NCBI RefSeq assembly: GCF_000382125.1
Contig: NZ_KB907549.1
Span: 248,001-312,000, forward strand
DNA from: Eudoraea adriatica DSM 19308
GTDB taxonomy: Bacteria; Bacteroidota; Bacteroidia; Flavobacteriales; Flavobacteriaceae
Direction: 5' to 3'
DNA length: 64,000 bases
Shown: one piece after another, positions 36,260 through 45,963 of the stretch
Numbering within the stretch: position 1 is the stretch's first letter
How the letters are laid out: every line of letters begins with the position of its first letter
Made by a program: the position numbers and the translations under genes
Notes under the pieces: generated by a model
Told to the model about the DNA's origin: nothing
What the model saw: only the letters and a program-made list of their open reading frames with translations
The model's database searches: none

Positions 36260-37657
36260 ATGAAAAACATTAACAGACGAAACTTTATAAAAAAGACATC
36301 CCTATCTGCCGCCGGTATTGCAGCTGCATCTATCATACCAGTATCTGGTCAAGTCCAAAATGCCCGTGAGACAAATGCGATGTATATGGGTGGTTTTGCA
36401 GCTGCCAAACTAGAGACAATAAGGATTGCCGTAATTGGTGTAGGTGCGCGGGGACCTCAACATTTAAAATTTTCTGCTTCTTTACCTGGAACTGAAATTG
36501 TGGCTGTTTGCGATTTATATGAAGATCTTGCCACAAAATGGGCAGGTGTGGTTAAAGAAATGGGCAAAGGCGAAAGACATCAAAATATTGCTACCTATTA
36601 TGGTGGCGAAGATAAATGGAAATTGATGCTTGAAGAAGTAAAACCTGATATGGTTTTTATTGCAACGAACTGGGTTAACCACGCACCAATGGCCATCGAA
36701 GTAATGAACAAAGGCGCCCATGCTTTTGTGGAAGTACCTTTAGCCATTAGCATTGACGAGCTCTGGAAGATTGTAGACACCTCGGAGAAGACCCAAAAAC
36801 ATTGCATGATGATGGAAAATGTAAATTATGGTCGCGACGAGTTACTATTCCTGAATATGTGCAGGCTAGGGGTCGTTGGCGAACTATTACACGGGGAGGC
36901 TGCCTATATTCATGACCTGAGAACACAGATGAATGAGGTTGAACGTGGCACCGGATCCTGGCGTACTTATCATTATGCCAGAAGAAACGGAAACATCTAC
37001 CCCACTCATGGGCTGGGCCCGGTAGCGCAATATATGAACCTGGGTCGTACTGAGGATACTTTTAAAAGTCTTGTGTCTTATTCAACCCCGGCTATGGGCA
37101 GGGCTTTATATGCGAAGGAAAATTATCCACCCGATCATAAGTGGAATCAAATGGATTATAAGGGTGGCGATATGAATACCTCCATAATCAAGACCGCTCT
37201 GGGCAGAACTATTTTGGTTCAATGGGATGAAACAAGTCCGAGGCCTTATTCCAGGCTTAACTTAATACAGGGCACTAAAGGTATTTTGGCCGGTTTTCCT
37301 ACGAGGGTGGCTTTGGAAGGTGGTGTTGAAGGAATTACAGAGAGTCATCATCAATGGGCACAGGGAGAAGAATTAGCGATTCTTTATGAAAAATATGATC
37401 ATCCTTTATACAAGCGACTCTCCTCAACCACCAGTGAAAGTGGTCATGGTGGTATGGATGGGATGATGGTTTACCGCATAATTGAGTGTCTCAGAAATGG
37501 ACTCCCATTGGATCAAAACGTTTACGAAGGATGTTTCTGGAGTGCGGTTTCTCCTTTAAGTGAACGTTCAGTAGCCGATGACGGTGCCCCGCAGGCATTC
37601 CCCGATTTTACCCGGGGCAATTGGAAAGAAACGAAACCCTTGGATATCATAGCTTAA
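36260..37657 (+). CDS. GH109 family glycosidase (Gfo/Idh/MocA fold), Tat-exported
   Basis: A 465-residue protein with a twin-arginine signal (NRRNFIKKTSLSAAGIAAAS). The NAD-binding fold begins IRIAVIGVGARGPQHLKF. Catalytic-region segments recalled from the GH109 alpha-N-acetylgalactosaminidase family are present: MENVNYGRDE, HDLRTQMNE, WRTYHYARRNGNIYPTHGLGP and GHGGMDGMM. The enzyme binds NAD tightly and cleaves alpha-GalNAc by a redox elimination mechanism. No sulfatase, SusC/SusD or other CAZyme genes lie around it, so the glycan source cannot be inferred. Tat export fits a protein that folds around its cofactor before export. Confidence 0.87.
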   Translation: MKNINRRNFIKKTSLSAAGIAAASIIPVSGQVQNARETNAMYMGGFAAAKLETIRIAVIGVGARGPQHLKFSASLPGTEIVAVCDLYEDLATKWAGVVKEMGKGERHQNIATYYGGEDKWKLMLEEVKPDMVFIATNWVNHAPMAIEVMNKGAHAFVEVPLAISIDELWKIVDTSEKTQKHCMMMENVNYGRDELLFLNMCRLGVVGELLHGEAAYIHDLRTQMNEVERGTGSWRTYHYARRNGNIYPTHGLGPVAQYMNLGRTEDTFKSLVSYSTPAMGRALYAKENYPPDHKWNQMDYKGGDMNTSIIKTALGRTILVQWDETSPRPYSRLNLIQGTKGILAGFPTRVALEGGVEGITESHHQWAQGEELAILYEKYDHPLYKRLSSTTSESGHGGMDGMMVYRIIECLRNGLPLDQNVYEGCFWSAVSPLSERSVADDGAPQAFPDFTRGNWKETKPLDIIA

Positions 37658-37725
37658 TTTTAGGGTTTTCCAAACAACTTTTGATATCATTCGTCTCAAG
37701 AATGGGAAGGTAATTTTTTTTGTTT

Positions 37726-38211
37726 ATGAATAAACAAATAAATTCTATAATAAGGCAAATGCGTGAAGTCCATGATGGTTTAATTTGGGCCGGAACATCC
37801 TATAATAAAAGATTATCTGAACTAAATGAAAATGAGCTATTTGTACGTCCGCTGCCTTCTGTACATAGTATTGCGGAAATTATTGCACATATCATTTCCT
37901 GGCGGAAGGATACCATCTTAAAAATAAAAACAGGCCGAGGTGAACTTACAGACTCCAATCCAAACAACTGGAGATCAAATGACGATTTGAAGTCCAGTGG
38001 CTGGGAGAAGCTTCGGGAAGAGGATAATAATACACTCCGTGAGTTATTTCAGCTTTTGCAGGATAAGGATGATACATTCCTGAATGAATTATACTATGAC
38101 CCTGAGTTCAAAGGCAATTATCCGTATTCCTTTGTACTTGAAGGCATGTTACACCATGACATCTACCATTTAGGACAAATTGGACTGGTGATAAAATTGT
38201 TAAAGGAATGA
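37726..38211 (+). CDS. DinB family protein, cytoplasmic
   Basis: Start at ATG 37726 (MNKQINSIIRQMREVHDG); a TTG two codons earlier is less likely. The 161-residue protein has the DinB bundle with metal-ligand His candidates in SIAEIIAHIISWR and the C-terminal HHDIYHLGQIGLV. No signal peptide, in contrast to the DinB protein at 8.1 kb. The function is unknown; thiol-transferase-like or stress roles are typical guesses. The stop overlaps the next start by 4 bases, so it is translationally coupled to the acetyltransferase gene. Confidence 0.85.
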   Translation: MNKQINSIIRQMREVHDGLIWAGTSYNKRLSELNENELFVRPLPSVHSIAEIIAHIISWRKDTILKIKTGRGELTDSNPNNWRSNDDLKSSGWEKLREEDNNTLRELFQLLQDKDDTFLNELYYDPEFKGNYPYSFVLEGMLHHDIYHLGQIGLVIKLLKE

Positions 38212-38753
38212 GTCATCCGGCAAAACCCTTAATAGAAACTCCCAGATTAATACTAAGGGAGTTCGAACTTGACAATGCATTTGACATCTACAAACTAAAC
38301 GCGGACCCTGAGGTTATCAGATATACAGGCGACCCACCTTTTGAAACTGTTGAACAGGCGAGAGATTTTCTTAATAACTACAAGGATTATGAAAACAACG
38401 GCTTTGGGAGATGGGCAGTAATCAAGAAAGATTCCAACGCCTTTATAGGATGGTGCGGACTAAAATTAAATGAGCAGAATTTAATCGATATAGGATTTCG
38501 TTTCTTTAGGGGAGAATGGAACAAAGGCTATGCCACAGAAGCTGCCAAAGCTTGTCTTGAATATGGGTTTATGGACCTTAATATAAAAGAGATCATTGGG
38601 AGAGTTGCAATGAAAAATACGGCTTCTATAAAAGTTCTGGTAAAACTCGCTATGGAATATTGGAAAAACGATAGCTGCAAGGGTATAGAGAACTCCTTGT
38701 ATTATAAAATATCTAAAGAACAGTATCTTAAGAATTTAAAAACCAGCTTATAA
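38208..38753 (+). CDS. GNAT-family N-acetyltransferase (RimJ/RimL-like)
   Basis: A 181-residue GNAT protein starting TPRLILREFELDNAFDIYKL, the standard start of the RimJ/RimL/ribosomal-type subgroup. The acetyl-CoA loop lies around FRGEWNKGYATEAAKACLEYGF (third position pattern R-G-x-W-N-K-G-Y-A), and NTASIKVLVKLAM is the conserved C-terminal helix. The acceptor amine is unknown. It overlaps the DinB gene by 4 bases and is 3 bases from the next methyltransferase gene. Confidence 0.87.
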   Translation: MSHPAKPLIETPRLILREFELDNAFDIYKLNADPEVIRYTGDPPFETVEQARDFLNNYKDYENNGFGRWAVIKKDSNAFIGWCGLKLNEQNLIDIGFRFFRGEWNKGYATEAAKACLEYGFMDLNIKEIIGRVAMKNTASIKVLVKLAMEYWKNDSCKGIENSLYYKISKEQYLKNLKTSL

Positions 38754-38756
38754 CTT

Positions 38757-39557
38757 ATGGATTCGGACTCCGATTACCTTAACATAAACAAGGCCTCCTG
38801 GAACCGCAAGACGGATACGCATATGGAATCTGATTTTTATGATGTCAAAGGATTTCTCAAGGAAAAAACCTCTCTTAAAAATATAGAAATAGATCTCCTT
38901 GGTGATCTAAAAGGTAAAAGTATATTGCATTTGCAATGTCATTTCGGACTGGATACCCTTTCGCTGGCAAGGATGGGTGCAGATGTCACAGGAGTAGATC
39001 TCTCTGACCAGGCTATACAAAGGGCCAGAGAATTAGCACAGAAAACAAATCTTGATGCCAAATTCATCAACTGCGATCTTTATGACCTACCCAATCATTT
39101 AAATGATGAATTTGATATAGTTTACACTACTTATGGCACTATAGGGTGGCTTCCTGATCTGGACAAATGGGGGGCGGTTGTTTCCAGGTTTTTAAAACCG
39201 GGCGGCAGACTAATTTTCGTTGAGTTTCATCCAGTTGTATGGATGTTCGATGATGAATTTAGTAAGATTGCCTATCGCTATTTCAATTCGGGACCCATAG
39301 TAGAATCCGAGACGGGGACATACGCTAACAGGGACGCTAATATTAATCTGGAATACGTAATGTGGAATCATGGCCTGGGAGAAGTTTTAACCAGTCTGGT
39401 TAACAATGGTATTGAAGTGACCTCCCTGGAGGAATATGATTATTCACCATATGACTGCTTTAAATTCACTATTGAATCGGAACCGGGTAAGTACAGGATT
39501 AAGCATCTTGGAAACACACTACCCATGGTATATTCTTTAGAAGGCAAAAAAAGGTAA
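38757..39557 (+). CDS. Class I SAM-dependent methyltransferase
   Basis: A 266-residue methyltransferase with SAM motif ILHLQCHFGLDTLSLARMGA (Gly-poor variant), GVDLSDQAIQRARELA as motif II and RFLKPGGRLIFVEFHP as the post-motif strand. The HLQCHFG form is typical of a widespread small-molecule methyltransferase group in Bacteroidota and Bacilli. The substrate is unknown. It completes the three-gene run with DinB and GNAT, all with intergenic spaces of 3 bases or overlaps. Confidence 0.85.
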   Translation: MDSDSDYLNINKASWNRKTDTHMESDFYDVKGFLKEKTSLKNIEIDLLGDLKGKSILHLQCHFGLDTLSLARMGADVTGVDLSDQAIQRARELAQKTNLDAKFINCDLYDLPNHLNDEFDIVYTTYGTIGWLPDLDKWGAVVSRFLKPGGRLIFVEFHPVVWMFDDEFSKIAYRYFNSGPIVESETGTYANRDANINLEYVMWNHGLGEVLTSLVNNGIEVTSLEEYDYSPYDCFKFTIESEPGKYRIKHLGNTLPMVYSLEGKKR

Positions 39558-39587
39558 TCGGAAAAATAAATTTAACATAGTTAACTC

Positions 39588-40889
39588 ATGACTAAATACT
39601 TTTATGTACTCTTGGTTCTGGCCATTGTATCATGTACAAATAAATCCAAAACTGAATTACCTGAACCTACCGGGAAATATAGTGGTCTCTTCAAAAAAGG
39701 AAATTTTGAAGATTCAATTGCAATTGATATAGAGCGGGATTCTACAAACTGGAAAGTATTTTTTTCGAGCCTTCAACAAAACGCAAATCGCATCCCTTTT
39801 AGGGAGGTTGAGGTAAATGGAGATTCAATAAATTTTAAACTCCAGAGTGATTTTTACACGTATTCGTTTAAAAATAAATTTGAAAACAATAATACTGAAT
39901 TACGAGGAACACTGGCCGTGGATACAGTTGAAATTCAATACGCACTTTTTAAAACTATGGCCAATGAAAAAGTATTGTCAACTGAGGACATTAATTATGA
40001 TTCTAATGGTCTGAAGTTGAATGGCACTATCTATTATCCTGCACCCCGGAAAGACAATAATATGGGTCTAATTATAGTCACTTCTTCAGGCAATTCAGAC
40101 AGAAGTGCTTCGCGAGCAGAGGCTCAACTTTTTGCCAAACGAGGTTTCACCACTTTTATTTATGACAAACGGGGAACAGGAATCTCTGAAGGTAACTGGC
40201 CAAAGGCCAGTATAGAAGAACTTGCTTCAGATGATATTAATGCTATTACGCGGTTTTCAGAAAAATCAACTATCCCGCTTAATCGTATAGGTATAAAAGG
40301 CAGTAGCCAGGGAGCTACCAAGATCCCATATATTTTAAATAAATTAAAAGAACTCAAGTATGGAATAGCTGTAAGCTGCCCCGGCACTACCTTATTGGAG
40401 AGTGATCTTAACTACTGGAAAAACAGAAATACTAAAAACCTGGGTATAAATATTGAGCAGGCAACAAATTTTGAGCGTAAAGTTTTTGAAACGATTGCAG
40501 GAAATATTTCCAAAGAAACTCTTGAGAAAGAGATCAATTTAATCAAATCACAAGATTGGTATAATATGGTATGGATTCCAAAGCTTCATGAGATTGAAAT
40601 AGATAAAAAACTAAACTTTACCCCTATTCCATATTTTGAAAAAACTAAACAGCCTGTATTGATTGTTCAGGGGAGTTTAGATGAAATAATTCCTGAAGAT
40701 AGTTATGAAGTAATTACCGAAGCTCTTAAGAAAGCCCAAAACAAAAATTATGAAATTGTATTACTGCAGGGTGCTTCCCACTCTATGTACGATATCGGGC
40801 AAAGTGATTTTCCGTATTGGTCTAAATTACATCCCGAATATGTAGCAACTTTGGAGAATTGGATCAATACTATTTCGGTAACCAATTAA
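39588..40889 (+). CDS. Alpha/beta hydrolase lipoprotein
   Basis: A 433-residue protein with lipobox LAIVSC (Cys near residue 16). An N-terminal beta domain (about 25-130) resembles a lipocalin-like or DUF3887-type cap. The hydrolase domain begins DINYDSNGLKLNGTIYYP, with FIYDKRGTGISEG, nucleophile elbow KGSSQGATK (G-x-S-x-G), acid candidate in VQGSLDEIIPEDSY and His in LLQGASHSMYD. It is likely an envelope-attached esterase or peptidase. The gene starts 30 bases after the methyltransferase. Confidence 0.84.
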   Translation: MTKYFYVLLVLAIVSCTNKSKTELPEPTGKYSGLFKKGNFEDSIAIDIERDSTNWKVFFSSLQQNANRIPFREVEVNGDSINFKLQSDFYTYSFKNKFENNNTELRGTLAVDTVEIQYALFKTMANEKVLSTEDINYDSNGLKLNGTIYYPAPRKDNNMGLIIVTSSGNSDRSASRAEAQLFAKRGFTTFIYDKRGTGISEGNWPKASIEELASDDINAITRFSEKSTIPLNRIGIKGSSQGATKIPYILNKLKELKYGIAVSCPGTTLLESDLNYWKNRNTKNLGINIEQATNFERKVFETIAGNISKETLEKEINLIKSQDWYNMVWIPKLHEIEIDKKLNFTPIPYFEKTKQPVLIVQGSLDEIIPEDSYEVITEALKKAQNKNYEIVLLQGASHSMYDIGQSDFPYWSKLHPEYVATLENWINTISVTN

Positions 40890-41050
40890 GCCTTCAACAT
40901 GGTTCTTTTACATTGTCTAAAAAGTTATATGAATATTGAATTCTAAATTTCGTAAGACCAAAATCCCCCTTATATTTAGTGACTGAAAACTTTAAAAAAT
41001 CACTTTCTGTAAACTAATATAAATATTAACTAATCAATAAAAGTAATCAT

Positions 41051-44000
41051 ATGTCAATGCGCCTTAAAAATTACCCAATGCTGGTCATTTTACTAGTAAT
41101 AGGGTTTTATCAAATTAATGCTCAAAATACGAGCGATACCAGGTTAATGAAAAGTCCTGCAATAAGTGAAAATAATATTGCTTTTATTTACGCAGAGGAT
41201 CTCTGGATAGCCAATAAAAATGGTTCTAACGCCAGGCGCCTTACCATTGATGAAGGGGTAGAATCTAACCCAGTATTTTCACCGGACGGTTCCATGATTG
41301 CATTTAGTGCGGAATATGACGGTAACATAGACGTTTTTGTTGTTTCTTCAAAAGGGGGGCTTCCCAAAAGACTAACATGGCATCCGGGTTGGGATCAGGT
41401 TAGAGATTTTACTCCCGATGGTAAAAGTGTCCTTTTCATTTCTCGCAGATCTACGTATACAAATCGGCATGCCCAGCTTTATACCGTATCAATAGAAGGT
41501 GGTCAGCCTTCGGAACTACCCATTCCTAGTGCATTTAGCTCGTCTTATTCAGAAGATGGAAAATATATTGCTTACACGCCTTTATATGAAGTATTTAACC
41601 AATGGAAAAATTACAGGGGAGGCACACAATCACGTATTTGGATTTACGATACTGAAACCCACGATGTTGTTGAGATAGACAAACCAGCGTCTGGTGGAAA
41701 TGATACCAATCCTCAATGGATAGGAAACAAGGTGTTTTTCAGAAGTGACCGAAATGGAGAATTTAATTTATTTGCCTATGAATTAGATTCTAAAGTTGTT
41801 ACCCAACTTACCAATTATGAGGATTTTCCCGTGATAAGTCTGAATACGAATAACAATGATTTAATTTATGAGCAAGCGGGATATCTGCATTCATTTGATT
41901 CCAATTCCCTTAGTAGTTCTAAAATTACTATCCCCATCGCCACGGATCTTTTGGAACTCAGACCGCGCTATGTTTCCGGGGATAACTACATACGAAGTGC
42001 AGGTATTTCACCTTCGGGTGCAAGAGCAGTATTTGATTATAGAGGAGAAGTCATTACGGTACCTGCCGAAAAAGGTGATGTAGAGAATATTAGTCAAACC
42101 CCCGGAGTTCATGAAAAATACCCGCAATGGTCGCCAGATGGAAAACAAATAGCCTATTTTTCTGATGCCTCTGGTGAATATAGCCTTCATCTAAAAACTT
42201 TGGAAACCGGAGTAATAAAAAAACTCCCCATTCCAGGAGCTGGTTTTTATGCTTACCTGCATTGGTCACCGGATAGTAAGAAATTATGTTTCGTAGATAA
42301 TGGGCGAAATTTATTTGTAGCAGATGCGTCGAGTGGCAAGATTACTAAAATTGGAACAGACATGCTTTATATTCCAGGTTCTTTCAGAGAGCTATTTGGA
42401 TCCTGGTCTCATGATTCAAAATGGGTCTCCTACACTATTATAACGGAAACAAATTTTGAAAGGGCCTATGTATATTCCGTAGCTCAGAATAAATCTTTTG
42501 AACTTTCCGATGGGCTTTCCAACGTTCGGGAACCCATCTTTGATCCGAGTGGCAAATATATCTATATGCTTGCCTCCACAGATGCCGGTCCTGTTGTGAA
42601 TTGGTTTGATCAGTCTAATCAGGATATGGAGATGACCAATTCTATCTACTTGGTAACTCTGCAGAAAGAACTTATGTCACCTTTGGCTAAAGAAAATGAC
42701 GAAGAAAATAACGAAGATGATGAAAAATCTGAAAAAGATGATGCAGACAAAGATGAAAAGAAGGAAAAAGCAACACTACCTCCTTTGAAGATAGATTGGA
42801 AAGGAATTACCAATAGAATAATTGACCTCCCCATATCTCCGGGTATGTACTCTGGTTTAAGTTGCTCTGAAGAAGGAAAATTATTCTATTTATCACGTAA
42901 GCCACATAGCAGTTTCAGTGATCCTCAGTCTCTGAGAATGTACGATTTAAAGGAGCGGGAAGATAAAGAAGTTATGTTAGCCAATTGGTATACTATTGCT
43001 GCTTCCGGTAAAAAAATGTTATTCCAAAAAGAGCAAACATGGGGAATAACAGAGGTAGGTAAAAAACCGGAAAATGGAACATTAAACACTGGCAGCATTA
43101 AAGTTAAAATAGATCCCCGACAGGAATGGTCTAATATCTTCAACGAAACCTGGCGTGTAAACAGGGACTATTTCTATGACCCTGGAATGCACGGTTTGGA
43201 TTGGAATGCCATGAAAGAAAAATATGCACGTTTCCTGCCTGATGTTACATGCAGAAGTGATCTCTACAGAATTATGCAGTGGATGTGCAGTGAGTTATCC
43301 GTGGGACATCATAGATTTGGCAGTCGTGGTGACCGCATGAATAACCCCGATAAGGTAGGCGGAGGACTACTTGGGGCAGATTATGAAGTGGTTGACAACA
43401 GGTATAGATTTGCAAAAATATACGGAGGTCTGAACTGGACACCAGAACTACGCTCGCCTTTAACAGAACCGGGTGTTAATGTTGCGGAAGGAGAATATTT
43501 AATAGCTGTAAATGGTAAAGAAGTCAAAGCAGATCAAAATCTTTATAGTTTCTTTGAGAATACGGAAAATAAAATTGTTGAGCTAACGGTTTCAGCTTCT
43601 GCTGATGGATCTGGTTCTCGAAAAGTGAAGGTAGTACCTGTGGAAAGTGAACGCTCACTTAGAAACAGGGATTGGGTTGAAGGAAATATTAAAAAAGTAG
43701 ACAAGGCTACGAATGGCCAGGTAGCCTATGTATATGTACCCAATACGGCCGGGGCCGGACATCAATATTTTAAACGCTATTTCTTCCCTCAAGTGAATAA
43801 AAAGGCCATTATAGTTGATGAGCGACATAATGGTGGTGGGCAATTGGCAGATTATTATATAGATATCTTGAAAAAACCCTATCAGGCCTCATGGAATTTC
43901 AGGTATGGCAATGACCTTAACGCTCCCAGTGGTTCAATACAGGGGCCTAAAGTGATGATTATTGATGAAACTGCCGGTTCCGGAGGGGATTATCTACCCT

Positions 44001-44326
44001 GGATGTTTAGAAAATTTAAACTGGGAACAATAATTGGAAAAACAACCTGGGGAGGTCTTGTAGGTGTACTAGGCTTTCCAGAATTTATTGATGGTGGTTC
44101 AGTTACCGCACCAAATGTTGCCTTTTGGAACGAAGATGGCTACCGGATAGAAAACGAAGGTGTTACGCCGGATATTGAGATTGAACAATGGCCAAAAGCG
44201 GTTATTTCAGGGGGGGACCCCCAATTAGAAAAGGCCATTGAAACAGTAATGGAGCAACTCAAAAGTAATCCTCCGGTAATGCCCAAACGACCGGAATACC
44301 CTGTTCGGGTTCGCCAAACTAACTGA
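41051..44326 (+). CDS. Tricorn-like S41 family peptidase
   Basis: A 1091-residue exported protease: signal peptide about 1-23 (YQINAQ). A TolB/WD40-type six- and seven-bladed propeller region runs to about residue 540 (repeats such as NPVFSPDGSMIAFSAEYDG). An acidic, Lys/Glu/Asp-only linker at about 547-577 interrupts the fold. Then comes a core domain, a PDZ domain (about 815-870) and the S41 domain with nucleophile Ser977 in DETAGSGGD. A His candidate is in SVGHHRFGSRG. The order matches archaeal tricorn protease and its bacterial homologues, which degrade peptides released by other proteases. A hairpin terminator follows. Confidence 0.92.
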   Translation: MSMRLKNYPMLVILLVIGFYQINAQNTSDTRLMKSPAISENNIAFIYAEDLWIANKNGSNARRLTIDEGVESNPVFSPDGSMIAFSAEYDGNIDVFVVSSKGGLPKRLTWHPGWDQVRDFTPDGKSVLFISRRSTYTNRHAQLYTVSIEGGQPSELPIPSAFSSSYSEDGKYIAYTPLYEVFNQWKNYRGGTQSRIWIYDTETHDVVEIDKPASGGNDTNPQWIGNKVFFRSDRNGEFNLFAYELDSKVVTQLTNYEDFPVISLNTNNNDLIYEQAGYLHSFDSNSLSSSKITIPIATDLLELRPRYVSGDNYIRSAGISPSGARAVFDYRGEVITVPAEKGDVENISQTPGVHEKYPQWSPDGKQIAYFSDASGEYSLHLKTLETGVIKKLPIPGAGFYAYLHWSPDSKKLCFVDNGRNLFVADASSGKITKIGTDMLYIPGSFRELFGSWSHDSKWVSYTIITETNFERAYVYSVAQNKSFELSDGLSNVREPIFDPSGKYIYMLASTDAGPVVNWFDQSNQDMEMTNSIYLVTLQKELMSPLAKENDEENNEDDEKSEKDDADKDEKKEKATLPPLKIDWKGITNRIIDLPISPGMYSGLSCSEEGKLFYLSRKPHSSFSDPQSLRMYDLKEREDKEVMLANWYTIAASGKKMLFQKEQTWGITEVGKKPENGTLNTGSIKVKIDPRQEWSNIFNETWRVNRDYFYDPGMHGLDWNAMKEKYARFLPDVTCRSDLYRIMQWMCSELSVGHHRFGSRGDRMNNPDKVGGGLLGADYEVVDNRYRFAKIYGGLNWTPELRSPLTEPGVNVAEGEYLIAVNGKEVKADQNLYSFFENTENKIVELTVSASADGSGSRKVKVVPVESERSLRNRDWVEGNIKKVDKATNGQVAYVYVPNTAGAGHQYFKRYFFPQVNKKAIIVDERHNGGGQLADYYIDILKKPYQASWNFRYGNDLNAPSGSIQGPKVMIIDETAGSGGDYLPWMFRKFKLGTIIGKTTWGGLVGVLGFPEFIDGGSVTAPNVAFWNEDGYRIENEGVTPDIEIEQWPKAVISGGDPQLEKAIETVMEQLKSNPPVMPKRPEYPVRVRQTN

Positions 44327-44336
44327 TAGACCTATT

Positions 44337-44376
44337 AATGTGCGATGTACTCTTGTTGGCATGGCACATTTATTTT
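44337..44376 (+). terminator. Probable intrinsic terminator after the tricorn-like gene
   Basis: AATGTGC (44337-44343) pairs with GCACATT (44364-44370); an inner ATG/CAT pair extends the stem around a loop of about 12 bases. A T-rich tail TATTTT follows. The stem starts 11 bases past the stop codon at 44326. Confidence 0.6.
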
Positions 44377-44468
44377 AATTCAAATACAATGTTTTGTATT
44401 TAGCCCTATATTTAATGAATAAGTAGAACAGATCTTTTGTTAACCATACATACTTTTTGGCTATTTAA

Positions 44469-45866
44469 ATGATTTCAACACTGGGAAAAATTTTTACGGA
44501 TCTTTTCATAAGATACATGCCCAGTGCTTATGTGTTTGCATTACTCCTCACATTGTTCACAGGTCTTATGGCCCTTATTTGGACCGATGCCTCGCTTATG
44601 AACGTGCTAAGTGGCTGGTATGATGGTTTTTGGTCTTTATTAGCCTTTGGAATGCAGATTATCCTTGTTATTGTAACAGCCTACAGCATAGCACAATCCG
44701 ATCCTGTTGAAAAAGGAATAAATTGGATAGCGCGTTTTATAAAAACTCCGGGTCAGGTTTATTTATTTGTATTGATTTCCAGTGCGTTGTTTTCCTTAAT
44801 CAGTTTCGGAATGATCGTCATTGTAGCCATTTTGGCCAGAGAATTGGCGATAAGAGTGAAAGGGTTAAACTATCCTTTCCTTATTGCCTGTGTTTATTTT
44901 GGCATGGGCAGCTGGGTTGCCGGGGCTTCCAGTTCTATAGCCCTTTTATTAAATACCGAAGATAACTTTTTGATAGAAGCAGGAATTCTTTCAGAATTAA
45001 TACCAACTGCCTATACCCTGGGATCCAATCTCAACCTGGTTATGATTCTGTTATTTATTGTCGTATGTCCATTCCTATTTCTCATTTTAATCCCAAAAAA
45101 CAGCAAACAAAAAGAATTATCTGATCTTTTGATCCTGGATAATCTGCAAAAGGAATCTTCTGTAAAGGAAGAAGCGGATTCCTATAAATTGCCTTTTAAA
45201 GCTGTCTCCGACATATTGAATAATAGCGCATTTTTGCAGATCACCATTTCCATTTTTGGCTTTATTTATATTGGAAATTATTTCTACTTAAATGGATTTG
45301 ATCTGAATTTTAACATTATCATATTTATGTTTTTGATCCTTGGACTATTTCTGCACAGGACACCTCTTCGCTATAGTATTTCCATGAAACGATCTAGTAG
45401 TAATATTTCCGGAATACTCTTTCAATATCCATTTTATGCCGGCATCATGGGAATTATGTTTTCAACAGGTCTGGGCGACAAAATTGGAGAAATCCAGTCA
45501 TCATTTGCGACAATGACCAATTATCCTTTTTTAGCCTATGTTTCAGGTGGATTGGTAAATTTTGCCATCCCCTCTGCCGGTGGGGAGTTTGCGGTAATTG
45601 GTCCGAGTATTATTAGTGTGGTTAAAGACCTGGGAGCAGGCTTGAGTGAATTAGAAGTTACCGCTATGATTGCAAGAGCGTCAATGGCCATTGCCTATGG
45701 CGAAAGCCTGAGTAATGCCCTCCAGCCTTTTTACCTGCTTATTATTTTTCCGGTTATGGCAGCCGGAACCAAATTGCAGGCAAGAGATATTATGGGTTTC
45801 TTTGTTATTCCATTTGTTTTGTTTTTTATCATTCAATCGGTATTGCTTGTATATATGCCACTATAA
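44469..45866 (+). CDS. AtoE-like short-chain fatty acid transporter (TIGR00366 family)
   Basis: A 465-residue permease with about twelve helices. Features of the AtoE family are visible: FTDLFIRYMPSAYVFALLLTL at the N-terminus, SWVAGASSSIALLLN near residue 160, and FAIPSAGGEFAVIGPSI near residue 365 (the Gly-rich hairpin typical of ion-coupled transporters). It would import short-chain fatty acids such as butyrate or acetoacetate. No fatty-acid catabolism genes adjoin it. A 142-base gap upstream contains the terminator described above. Confidence 0.85.
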   Translation: MISTLGKIFTDLFIRYMPSAYVFALLLTLFTGLMALIWTDASLMNVLSGWYDGFWSLLAFGMQIILVIVTAYSIAQSDPVEKGINWIARFIKTPGQVYLFVLISSALFSLISFGMIVIVAILARELAIRVKGLNYPFLIACVYFGMGSWVAGASSSIALLLNTEDNFLIEAGILSELIPTAYTLGSNLNLVMILLFIVVCPFLFLILIPKNSKQKELSDLLILDNLQKESSVKEEADSYKLPFKAVSDILNNSAFLQITISIFGFIYIGNYFYLNGFDLNFNIIIFMFLILGLFLHRTPLRYSISMKRSSSNISGILFQYPFYAGIMGIMFSTGLGDKIGEIQSSFATMTNYPFLAYVSGGLVNFAIPSAGGEFAVIGPSIISVVKDLGAGLSELEVTAMIARASMAIAYGESLSNALQPFYLLIIFPVMAAGTKLQARDIMGFFVIPFVLFFIIQSVLLVYMPL

Positions 45867-45963
45867 CCATACAATTGAATATATCCTTTAACAGGCCAAT
45901 ACCCAGTTCCCTTTTGAATAGAAACACAGCAGCTTTATTAAACATTATTTCTTAAATTTAATT

